DNA of 64,000 nucleotides, taken from positions 37,479 to 101,478 of the forward strand of contig JAGOSC010000002.1 of assembly GCA_018062515.1 (NCBI GenBank). The letters are read 5' to 3'. This document shows, in pieces, positions 56,849 to 64,000 of this stretch (position 1 is the stretch's first letter; each line of letters starts with the position of its first letter). The notes below the pieces were generated by a model, which saw only the letters and a program-made list of their open reading frames with translations, ran no database searches and had not been told where the DNA came from. This DNA comes from Candidatus Omnitrophota bacterium. GTDB lineage: Bacteria > Omnitrophota > Gorgyraeia > Zapsychrales > Zapsychraceae. Both the position numbers and the translations under genes were made by a program.

Positions 56849-59827
56849 ATGTTCAATTTTATACTCCAAAAAGTTGCGGCTAAATCGACCCAAAAGTTGA
56901 TTGATCAGCAAAATCCCAAAGTTAATCTGCATGTTCCTGAAGATCTTCCGTTACCATCTATCCGTCGTCTTAAGAAAATGGTTCCGGTTGTCAGCCAGAT
57001 CAATTCGCATGAAAATAAAATGAAGGAATTGACGGACGAACAGCTCAAAGATTATACGCGAGTTTTAAAAGACCGGTATAACAAAGGCATTGAACAGGAT
57101 AGAAAAGAATATGATGCTCTTCGGGAAAAATATAATAGTTCTTTTAATAATGAAGAAAAAAGCGATTTAAATAATAAGATCGACGAGGCTGAAGAAAAAT
57201 ACCGAAAGATCAAACAAGATGTGTTAAGTGAACTTTTACCGGAAGCATTTGCTGTCGTCCGGGAAACATCTTGGCGAGTTCTTAAAATGCGGCATTTCGA
57301 TGTGCAGATGGTCGGAGGAATTGTCCTGAACGGCGGAAATATCGCGGAAATGACGACGGGAGAAGGTAAAACTCTTTGCGCGACTTTGCCGGCCTATCTC
57401 AATGCATTGACGGGAGAAGGCGTTCATGTGGTCACGGTGAACGATTATCTTGCGAAACGGGATATGGAATGGATGGGGCCGATTTATAAATTTTTAGGTT
57501 TGACCGTCGGGGTTATTCTGCATGATATGGTTCCGGGCCAACGTCAGCAGGCATACGGTTGTGATATTACATACGGAACGAACAATGAATTCGGTTTTGA
57601 TTATTTACGCGATAATATGGTGAGCTTTAAGGATCAAATGGTCCAGCGTCAGCATCATTTCGCCATCGTCGACGAGGTTGACAGTATTTTGGTTGACGAA
57701 GCGCGGACACCTTTAATCATTTCTGGTCCATCCGAAGTAGCTACGGATAAATATTATAAGGCATTTGAAATCAGTAAAATCCTCAAAGGCCGGCGGATTA
57801 CGGAAGGCGATGAAATTGATGCCAAACATAAAGAAATTGATTTGACTGTAGGTTTTGACTATTTAGCCGACGAGAAGAATAAATCGATTGCAATGACCGA
57901 AGCCGGAGAAGAAAAGGCGGCCAAGACATTGGGCATAGCCAATCTGCATGATATGGAAACCATTGAACATCGGCATCATATCTTGGCGGCGCTTAAGGCC
58001 AAAGAATTTTTTCAGAAAGATGTGGATTACGTCGTTCAAGAAGGTGAAGTTATCATCGTCGATGAATTTACCGGGCGTATGATGCCCGGACGGCGCTGGT
58101 CCGACGGTTTACATCAAGCGGTAGAAGCTAAAGAAGGCATTAAAATTGAACGCGAATCACAGACCTTGTCGACGATCACATTCCAGAATTATTTCCGTTT
58201 GTACGAAAAATTATCCGGTATGACCGGTACGGCCTACACCGAAGCTACGGAATTTAAGCAAATTTACAAATTAGATTGTGTGGCTATTCCGACAAACAAG
58301 AAACTGCAAAGAATGAATTACGCAGACTCCATATATAAAACTCAAAAAGAAAAATATAATGCCGTCGTCACGGATATTGGTGAATGTCATAAAAGAGGCC
58401 AGCCAGTTCTCGTCGGTACGATATCGATTGAGAAATCCGAATTATTATCGACTTATCTAAAGCAAAAAGGAATTCCACATAACGTTCTTAATGCAAAATT
58501 TCATTTGCAGGAAGCGCATATTATCGCTCAAGCCGGACGGTTTGGTGCGGTGACCATCGCGACCAACATGGCCGGACGGGGAACGGATATTGTTCTCGGC
58601 GGTAATGCCGGATATTTGGCCGCTAATCTTGTCAGTCAAAAATTAAGAGAAGGAGCTGACGAGGCCGAACGAACGGAAATGACGCAGAAATTTATTAGTC
58701 AATTTAAAGAGCAGTGCCAGGTGGAACAGAAAAAAGTGCTTGAGCAAGGTGGACTATATGTTTTAGGAACGGAACGGCACGAATCCCGACGTATTGATAA
58801 TCAGCTCCGTGGACGCCAAGGCCGTCAGGGTGATCCCGGCGCCTCCAAATTTTACGTTTCTTTGGAAGATGATTTGATGCGTTTATTTGCCTCGGACCGG
58901 ATTATCGGTTTTATGGATAAATTGGGCATGGAAGAAGGCCAAGTGTTGGAACATCCGTGGCTCAATAAGGCCTTGGAAAATGCGCAGAAGAGAGTCGAAA
59001 ATCATAATTTTGAAATCCGTAAACATTTGTTGGAATACGACGATGTCATGAATCGCCAGCGCGAAGTTGTATATGATTTACGGCGTCTTGTTCTCGAAAG
59101 TTCAGATATTAAATATCTTATTTTTGAAGCCATTCAGAATGTCATTTCTCCGATGGTTAATGAACATTTATTTACCGCTCGTGGCGACGAGAATGCGTGG
59201 AATTTTGACGGACTTAATACTTATCTTAAAACCGCGTTTCACTATGATATGTCGGCGCATAAAGATCAACTTGAAGGAAAGCCCCAGGAAGAAATTCTTC
59301 AGATCATTATGAATGATTTGAACAATTTTTATAGTCAGCGGGAAAAAGAATTCGGCGCTGAAGCGATGCGTTCGATGGAAAGAATGTTGATGCTGAACAC
59401 GATCGATTCCAAATGGAAAGATCATCTTTACGCTATGGATTTGCTTAAAGAAGGTATTGGTTTGCGTTCCTACGGTCAGCGTGATCCTTTGGTCGAATAT
59501 AAAAAAGAAGGATTTTTTATGTTCGAAACCATGCACGCGTCCATCAATCAGGAAGTTGCCGAATTAATTTTGAAATTGCAGCCCGTAAGTCCCGGTCATC
59601 GTATTAAAAGCGTGTTTGGATCTTTGCCCCAGAATTTAGTTCATGACGAGGCCCAAGATTTTAGGAAAATGACACGAACGGCTGCTTCTTCCTCGTCAGA
59701 TAATCAGCTACGTCCCCCAGAAGTACAGAAGATTGCTCCCGCCCGCAATGAAGGGCCGAAAGTGGGACGCAATGATCTGTGTCCGTGCGGCAGCGGAAAA
59801 AAATATAAAAAATGCTGCGGGGAATAA
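56849..59827 (+). CDS. secA: Preprotein translocase ATPase SecA
   Basis: A 992-residue SecA, somewhat longer than in E. coli (901). Motor motifs include MTTGEGKT (Walker A), VDEVDSILVDEARTPLIISG (Walker B), VTIATNMAGRGTDIVLG and RIDNQLRGRQGRQGDPG; the helical wing has YDDVMNRQREVVYDLRR. It ends in the zinc-binding tail CPCGSGKKYKKCCGE that contacts SecB and phospholipids. It drives proteins through SecYEG. prfB-secA is a common pair; a short gap of 29 bases separates them. Confidence 0.97.
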   Translation: MFNFILQKVAAKSTQKLIDQQNPKVNLHVPEDLPLPSIRRLKKMVPVVSQINSHENKMKELTDEQLKDYTRVLKDRYNKGIEQDRKEYDALREKYNSSFNNEEKSDLNNKIDEAEEKYRKIKQDVLSELLPEAFAVVRETSWRVLKMRHFDVQMVGGIVLNGGNIAEMTTGEGKTLCATLPAYLNALTGEGVHVVTVNDYLAKRDMEWMGPIYKFLGLTVGVILHDMVPGQRQQAYGCDITYGTNNEFGFDYLRDNMVSFKDQMVQRQHHFAIVDEVDSILVDEARTPLIISGPSEVATDKYYKAFEISKILKGRRITEGDEIDAKHKEIDLTVGFDYLADEKNKSIAMTEAGEEKAAKTLGIANLHDMETIEHRHHILAALKAKEFFQKDVDYVVQEGEVIIVDEFTGRMMPGRRWSDGLHQAVEAKEGIKIERESQTLSTITFQNYFRLYEKLSGMTGTAYTEATEFKQIYKLDCVAIPTNKKLQRMNYADSIYKTQKEKYNAVVTDIGECHKRGQPVLVGTISIEKSELLSTYLKQKGIPHNVLNAKFHLQEAHIIAQAGRFGAVTIATNMAGRGTDIVLGGNAGYLAANLVSQKLREGADEAERTEMTQKFISQFKEQCQVEQKKVLEQGGLYVLGTERHESRRIDNQLRGRQGRQGDPGASKFYVSLEDDLMRLFASDRIIGFMDKLGMEEGQVLEHPWLNKALENAQKRVENHNFEIRKHLLEYDDVMNRQREVVYDLRRLVLESSDIKYLIFEAIQNVISPMVNEHLFTARGDENAWNFDGLNTYLKTAFHYDMSAHKDQLEGKPQEEILQIIMNDLNNFYSQREKEFGAEAMRSMERMLMLNTIDSKWKDHLYAMDLLKEGIGLRSYGQRDPLVEYKKEGFFMFETMHASINQEVAELILKLQPVSPGHRIKSVFGSLPQNLVHDEAQDFRKMTRTAASSSSDNQLRPPEVQKIAPARNEGPKVGRNDLCPCGSGKKYKKCCGE

Positions 59828-59897
59828 GCGCACACATTCATCGGTCATCTTTATCGACGATGATGACATGTCTATTTTCTAACCAGCCCCGATTCGT

Positions 59898-61403
59898 ATG
59901 AAAATTCCCATCCATTTAAAGAATTTTATTTATTGTTTCTTAACGGCCTTATTGACGACCATGGCCTTTCCTCGTCTTGAGATATCGATTTTGATTTGGA
60001 TCGCTCTCATTCCTTTGATGATCGTTCTCGACGGGAAAACGCTGGGGCAAGGCTTTAGAATAGGGTTTCTGGCTGGATTTTTAACTTTTTTGGGAACACT
60101 GTATTGGCTGTTTCACGTGACGGCATGGTTTTCCGTCGTAGCTGCCGTCGGTGTCATTGTTTTGCTGTTATATTTAGCATTATATTACGCTTTATTCGGT
60201 ATGGCCTATTGTTATTCTCAACTCATGTCGCCGTCTCGGCGATTATTATTTCTGCCGTCTGTTTGGGTTGTCCTGGAATTTATCCGCGCACATTTGTTCA
60301 CCGGGTTTGATTGGATCAGTTTGGGACATTCACAATTCAGAAATCTCATCAGCATTCAGATCGCGGATTTTAGCGGCGTGTTTGGCGTGTCATTTGTGAT
60401 TGTAATGACCAATATCTTTTTAAAGGAAATTTTTCAGCACCGCAAATCATCCGGGTCAGATTGGCTTTGGTTCCGCTGCATTTTTTTGATTGTATTTTTG
60501 GGCCATTTTTTTTATGGAGTTATTCGGTTACGAGAGTCATTGTCGTCGGAGAAATTGAGAGTTGGAATTGTCCAAGGCAATATTGATCAGGATATGAAGT
60601 GGAAACCCTTTGCCTGGCCAATGATAATGAATGCGCATAAAACATTGACGCGGCAAGTGGCATTAAAGGAGCCGGAATTAATTATTTGGCCGGAAACATC
60701 ATTTCCAGGAATCAAAGGTGAAGATGATGCATTGTTTAGTGAAATTGAAGCGTTAGCCCGTGAAGTGAAACGGCCTATTTTATTAGGCGCGATTGAGCAT
60801 AAAAATGAAGATTATTTCAACACGGTTATGCTGATGAATCCCGACGGGACTATTGCGCAGCAATATAATAAAATTCATTTGGTTCCTTTTGGAGAATTTC
60901 TTCCTGGAAGGAATATAATCGGCTCATTAGCGGAATGGGTTCCCATTTCTGATTTTACCCGGGGTAAGGATTTTACCGTCTTTAAAATAAATGGAAAGCC
61001 TTTTAGCGTGTTGATTTGTTTTGAAGATACAATTGCTGGTATGTCGCCGCCTTTTGTCCGCGCTGGGGCAAAGCTTTTGATCAATATGACGAATGATGCC
61101 TGGTTTAAAGACTCAAAGGCGCCGACTTTGCATTTAAGTTCATCCCTTTTTCGTACCGTCGAGAATCGCCGTAGTTTAATCCGTTCCGCCAATACCGGTT
61201 TGAGCAATGCTATTGACCCTTATGGCCGGATTTTAACTCAAATTAAGGATCAGCATGGAACGTCGGTGAATATTCAAGGACAAACGGTGGTCGATGTTCC
61301 GCTCAGTGAAACGTTAACGTTTTACACAAAATTCGGTAATGCGTTTGTATTTTTATGCCTCGGGTGTATACTATGGATATTATTTTCAAAAAGCAAAAAT
61401 TAA
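59898..61403 (+). CDS. lnt: Apolipoprotein N-acyltransferase
   Basis: A 501-residue protein. Six N-terminal membrane helices (for example WIALIPLMIVLDGKTLGQGFRIGFLAGFLTFLGTLYWLF) are followed by a nitrilase-fold periplasmic domain with the triad Glu in IIWPETSFPG, Lys in YNKIHLVPFGEFLPG and Cys in VLICFEDT, and a final membrane helix. It adds the third acyl chain to lipoproteins, such as the sugar-binding protein and LptE of this window. It starts at ATG 59898; 70 bases separate it from secA. Confidence 0.95.
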   Translation: MKIPIHLKNFIYCFLTALLTTMAFPRLEISILIWIALIPLMIVLDGKTLGQGFRIGFLAGFLTFLGTLYWLFHVTAWFSVVAAVGVIVLLLYLALYYALFGMAYCYSQLMSPSRRLLFLPSVWVVLEFIRAHLFTGFDWISLGHSQFRNLISIQIADFSGVFGVSFVIVMTNIFLKEIFQHRKSSGSDWLWFRCIFLIVFLGHFFYGVIRLRESLSSEKLRVGIVQGNIDQDMKWKPFAWPMIMNAHKTLTRQVALKEPELIIWPETSFPGIKGEDDALFSEIEALAREVKRPILLGAIEHKNEDYFNTVMLMNPDGTIAQQYNKIHLVPFGEFLPGRNIIGSLAEWVPISDFTRGKDFTVFKINGKPFSVLICFEDTIAGMSPPFVRAGAKLLINMTNDAWFKDSKAPTLHLSSSLFRTVENRRSLIRSANTGLSNAIDPYGRILTQIKDQHGTSVNIQGQTVVDVPLSETLTFYTKFGNAFVFLCLGCILWILFSKSKN

Positions 61404-61506
61404 ACTTCTTTCTGTGTCATTCATATTTATAATATTTTTAGATGATTATTTTCATAACCGCTGAGTATAACACCGGAAAAATAAAAATTATAATGAGGAA
61501 TAAATT

Positions 61507-62238
61507 ATGGCGCTTTTAAAGAAAAGATACGAAGCAATCAAAACAATCGGATTATTTTTGGCGTTATTGTATGTGACTTCATTATCTTTATGTATTCTTT
61601 ATTCGCGAAATGAGCATTTCTTTATTTATGGGACGGTATTGTCTTTCTTACTCGCGCTGTTATTTGTAGCGGCCCTGGGGGTTTGTCAGAAAAGCGAGAT
61701 GGCCAGGAAGATAATAGTTGTGGGGAACATAATTTTAGGAATTTATTTGTTGATGCTTGTCTTTCGATTCCCGGATTTGATTTCCTTGACGTATATCTTA
61801 GGCGCGTTTATTTTTGCCGGCTATTTTAGTTTATCGGATGTTAAATTACATTTCCGTTCCAAGAATAGACAATGGCAAAGTATACTGGTCGTTGATGATG
61901 ATGAAGTCTTAATCCGCACAATACGGCCTGTCTTGACCGCTCAAGGTTATTTGGTGTTGACGGCAAATAGGGGTGAGGATGGAATACACATAGCTAAGCA
62001 TCAAAAACCGGATCTTATTTTATTGGATGTGATTCTTCCCGGTATTAAAGGACGGGACGTTTGTAAACGTTTAAAAGAAGATCCTGAAACGAAAAGCATT
62101 CCGGTCATTTTTCTCACATCGAAAAATTCTCAGGATGATATTGAAGCGGAGATGAAAGCCGGCGCGGAAGCGCATCTGACAAAACCCGTCAATGCCGAAA
62201 CGTTAATTGTCACGATTCAAGGTATTTTAAATCGTTAG
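61507..62238 (+). CDS. Membrane-tethered response regulator receiver protein
   Basis: A 243-residue protein. The first 115 residues contain four membrane helices (IGLFLALLYVTSLSLCILY, FFIYGTVLSFLLALLFVAALG, KIIVVGNIILGIYLLMLVF, YILGAFIFAGYFSL). Residues about 125-243 form a complete CheY-like receiver: acidic pair in LVVDDDEV, phospho-acceptor Asp in LILLDVILPG, Thr/Ser in VIFLTSK and Lys in LTKPV. No output domain follows. A receiver fixed to the membrane through its N-terminus is unusual; it may signal by protein contact. An AATGAGGAAT ribosome site stands before the ATG. No kinase gene is next to it. Confidence 0.85.
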   Translation: MALLKKRYEAIKTIGLFLALLYVTSLSLCILYSRNEHFFIYGTVLSFLLALLFVAALGVCQKSEMARKIIVVGNIILGIYLLMLVFRFPDLISLTYILGAFIFAGYFSLSDVKLHFRSKNRQWQSILVVDDDEVLIRTIRPVLTAQGYLVLTANRGEDGIHIAKHQKPDLILLDVILPGIKGRDVCKRLKEDPETKSIPVIFLTSKNSQDDIEAEMKAGAEAHLTKPVNAETLIVTIQGILNR

Positions 62239-62274
62239 GCCAAGCACGATACCATACCCGATTTTAAAAATAAC

Positions 62275-63222
62275 ATGAGTAAGAACAAATACGTCAAAAC
62301 GTTCCAGCGGGCCTTAGCTCGCCGGGGACTTTATTTTTTTTCATGGCTGCTGAAATACTTGCCGTACTGGATCGTGCGCGGATTAGCCGTCATTTTTATT
62401 ACTATAGGCTACCCGTTTATTATACGGCATCGTCGTATTGCGGCTGAAAGTCTGATGACTGCTTTTGGGCAGGAAAAGACTGCCGATGAAATAAAGAGCA
62501 TCACGAAAAAATGCTTTCGTAATTTAGGATTGGCGATGATTGAGATGTCTTATTATCTTGTTCATCCGGAAAATGTAACGCAAATGGTTTACATGGACGG
62601 TAAGGAACATCTCGACAATGCTTTGAAAAAAGGAAAAGGGGCGATTGTCGTTACCGCGCATTTTGGGAATTTTCCGTTGATGATGTTTTATTGTGCGCTT
62701 CGCGGTTATAAGATCAATTCGATTATCCGTCCTGCCCGTGATGAGAAGATGGAGGAATATCTGCTGGAAAAAAGAACAGCGGCGGGGTTAAACACCATTT
62801 ATGCGGTTCCGCGCCAGCAATGTGTTTCCATGTCTTTAGAAGTGTTGCGCAAGAATGAAGTGTTGTTTGTCCCGCTTGATCAAAACTCCGGCAGCGCGGG
62901 TTGTGTTTTTGTTGATTTCTTCGGCCAGGAAGCGGCCACAGCGACGGGGCCGGTTATATTATCCAAGCGTACAGGCGCGCCGATTATTCTTATGTTTATT
63001 GTCCGTCAGGATAATGGAATGCACCGGATTATTATTGAACCTGAGACCACACTAATCGATAATCCTGACAATGAGCAGATGCTGCACGATAATGTTTACA
63101 GAATTACGCAGATTATAGAAAAGTACATACGCAAATATCCGCATGAGTGGGGTTGGATGCATCGACGGTGGAAATGCAGGCCCACGGTTCACAATACACG
63201 CAAACAAAGAAAGGCAGGATAA
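62275..63222 (+). CDS. Lipid A-type lysophospholipid acyltransferase (LpxL/HtrB family)
   Basis: A 315-residue protein with an N-terminal membrane helix (YWIVRGLAVIFITIGYPFII) and the LABLAT fold: RIAAESLMTAFGQ, the active-site block VVTAHFGNFPLMMFYCALRG, INSIIRPARDEKMEEYL, VLFVPLDQNSGSAGCVFVDFFGQEAATATGPVILSKRTGAPI and PHEWGWMHRRWK. The catalytic H-x4-D/E reads HFGNFP, so the acidic partner at +5 is Pro, a variant found in several non-enteric relatives. The protein probably adds a secondary acyl chain to a lipid A-like molecule. Confidence 0.88.
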   Translation: MSKNKYVKTFQRALARRGLYFFSWLLKYLPYWIVRGLAVIFITIGYPFIIRHRRIAAESLMTAFGQEKTADEIKSITKKCFRNLGLAMIEMSYYLVHPENVTQMVYMDGKEHLDNALKKGKGAIVVTAHFGNFPLMMFYCALRGYKINSIIRPARDEKMEEYLLEKRTAAGLNTIYAVPRQQCVSMSLEVLRKNEVLFVPLDQNSGSAGCVFVDFFGQEAATATGPVILSKRTGAPIILMFIVRQDNGMHRIIIEPETTLIDNPDNEQMLHDNVYRITQIIEKYIRKYPHEWGWMHRRWKCRPTVHNTRKQRKAG

Positions 63223-63224
63223 TC

Positions 63225-63413
63225 ATGGGAGAAGAATTCGAAAAATTTAAGGATAAGACGTATGTTAAGTTTTTGATTGGTTGTTTTGCGGTGCTGATTG
63301 GCGTCACATTTATTCTTTTATGGTTTGATGATTTGGCGGTGATTTTCCGAGGTTCGGTTGGATTTATTATTGCTTTGGGCGGATTATTAGTTCTTTATTC
63401 ACTGAAAAAATAA
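63225..63413 (+). CDS. Small membrane protein of unknown function
   Basis: A 62-residue protein: a charged N-terminus (MGEEFEKFKDKTYVK) and two membrane helices (FLIGCFAVLIGVTFILLWF and GSVGFIIALGGLLVLYSL) joined by DDLAVIFR. The frame extends back to 63147 inside the acyltransferase gene, but the ATG at 63225, two bases after that gene's stop, has an AAGGCAGG ribosome site. Similar two-helix proteins often follow lpxL genes. No family name is certain. Confidence 0.7.
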   Translation: MGEEFEKFKDKTYVKFLIGCFAVLIGVTFILLWFDDLAVIFRGSVGFIIALGGLLVLYSLKK

Positions 63414-63425
63414 TCAGGTTTCAAA

Positions 63426-64000
63426 ATGGAACGAAATGTTAAGTTAGTTATTTTTGATTTGGATGGAACTTTGGTCGACGCGTTTAAAGCGGTTTCGCAA
63501 AGTGTTAATCACGCATTGACTTACATGGGTTATGAAACGCTGGCCCATGAGGTGATTGCCAGCAGTGTGGGTTGGGGAGAGCGTGTTCTGATTTCGCGGT
63601 TTGTCCGTGAAGGTGATTTGGATAAAACGCTTTCTGTGTTTCGTCAACACCATCGTGTCTCCATAAAATCCGGGGTTAAATTTCTCCCCGGCGCGAAAGA
63701 ATTGATCGTCGATCTAAAGAAAAAAGGTTATCTGATCGCCATCGCCAGTAACCGCCCGACGCGTTTTGCGCACATGATTTTAAAACAATTAAATATCAGA
63801 GATCAATTTGATTATATTTTATGCGGTGATAAGGTTGAGAATCCAAAGCCCGCTGGAGATCTGCTGGTCAACATTTTAAAAAAATTTTTATTATCGGCGG
63901 ACCAAGCCATATATGTTGGAGACATGTCTATCGATGTTCAAGCTGGAAACAATGCGCGGGTGAAGACCATTGCGGTTACCACCGGTTCACATACGTATGA
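63426..64000 (+). CDS. HAD-family hydrolase, phosphoglycolate phosphatase-like (3' end outside window)
   Basis: The frame begins at ATG 63426, 13 bases after the previous stop, and is open to the window edge (about 191 residues visible). The HAD motifs are all present: DLDGTLVD (motif I, with the nucleophile Asp), IASNRPTRF (motif II, S), a Lys in NPKPAGDLL (motif III) and VGDMSIDVQAGNNA (motif IV). The cap region QSVNHALTYMGYETL is of the four-helix Gph type. Likely a phosphoglycolate phosphatase or nucleotidase; substrate undetermined. Confidence 0.88.
   Translation, partial: MERNVKLVIFDLDGTLVDAFKAVSQSVNHALTYMGYETLAHEVIASSVGWGERVLISRFVREGDLDKTLSVFRQHHRVSIKSGVKFLPGAKELIVDLKKKGYLIAIASNRPTRFAHMILKQLNIRDQFDYILCGDKVENPKPAGDLLVNILKKFLLSADQAIYVGDMSIDVQAGNNARVKTIAVTTGSHTY

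Overview
The window reads as one contig piece of a Gram-negative (diderm), low-to-moderate GC bacterium, most likely a member of Candidatus Omnitrophota. The diderm call rests on LptE, Lnt, a LpxL-type acyltransferase, a BamD-like TPR protein and MurJ. The Omnitrophota call rests on the exported S74-chaperone protein with the N-terminal TTYYPSPFGVYQSLRL signature, which I remember as typical of that phylum, and on the general style of the proteins. No database search backs the placement.

Layout. 1-8.2 kb: end of a TPR membrane protein, YjbQ, a PsbP-like secreted protein, a PfkB kinase, a PQ-loop protein, Era, the NAD(P)HX epimerase domain and endonuclease III, then a tight group of a frameshifted D-Ala-D-Ala-ligase-like ATP-grasp gene, a lysine 2,3-aminomutase-family gene and a PII protein with a shortened T-loop. 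8.2-14.2 kb: rpsU, a PfpI/DJ-1 protein, purH, folC, mnmE and a convergent CvpA-like gene. 14.2-20.7 kb: an accessory surface module. A promoter, a c-di-GMP-I (GEMM) riboswitch and a terminator precede an S74-domain surface protein and a cysteine-rich exported protein. A second promoter then drives a pilin-like cysteine-rich protein and three paralogous small exported cysteine proteins, followed by two PilZ genes. 20.7-33.4 kb: a glycan-use locus with a GH94-type phosphorylase, an ABC importer (lipoprotein and two permeases, no ATPase), an exported clan GH-A hydrolase, a protein made of two copies of the hydrolase's N-terminal domain, a CBM-like protein, a coiled-coil protein and a LacI regulator. 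33.4-42.2 kb: mnmG, cysK, a VTT membrane protein, a second PsbP-like protein, a minus-strand thiamine operon (thiS, unknown membrane protein, thiG, thiH, thiF), a small zinc-ribbon protein, tRNA-Pro(CGG) and a NucS/DUF91-type nuclease. 42.2-64 kb: a hairpin- and 9-mer-rich intergenic region, then leuS, comEA, comEC, BamD-like, lptE, holA, rpsT (minus), murJ, a compact uvrC, ogt, a PilT-like ATPase, a GT-C membrane protein, prfB with its programmed frameshift, secA, lnt, a membrane-tethered receiver, a lipid A-type acyltransferase and the start of a HAD phosphatase.

How the genes work together. The most distinctive unit is the 14.2-20.7 kb module, where second-messenger sensing (GEMM aptamer in the mRNA, PilZ receptors beside it) meets a set of exported disulfide-rich, pilin-like proteins; a PilT-family ATPase with an altered Walker B motif lies elsewhere in the window. 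The glycan locus makes a coherent path: extracellular cleavage, lipoprotein capture, import, then intracellular phosphorolysis, probably under LacI control. The KamA/ATP-grasp/PII group suggests production and ligation of a beta-amino acid, but that is inference. Most other genes are ordinary housekeeping genes packed with short gaps or overlaps.
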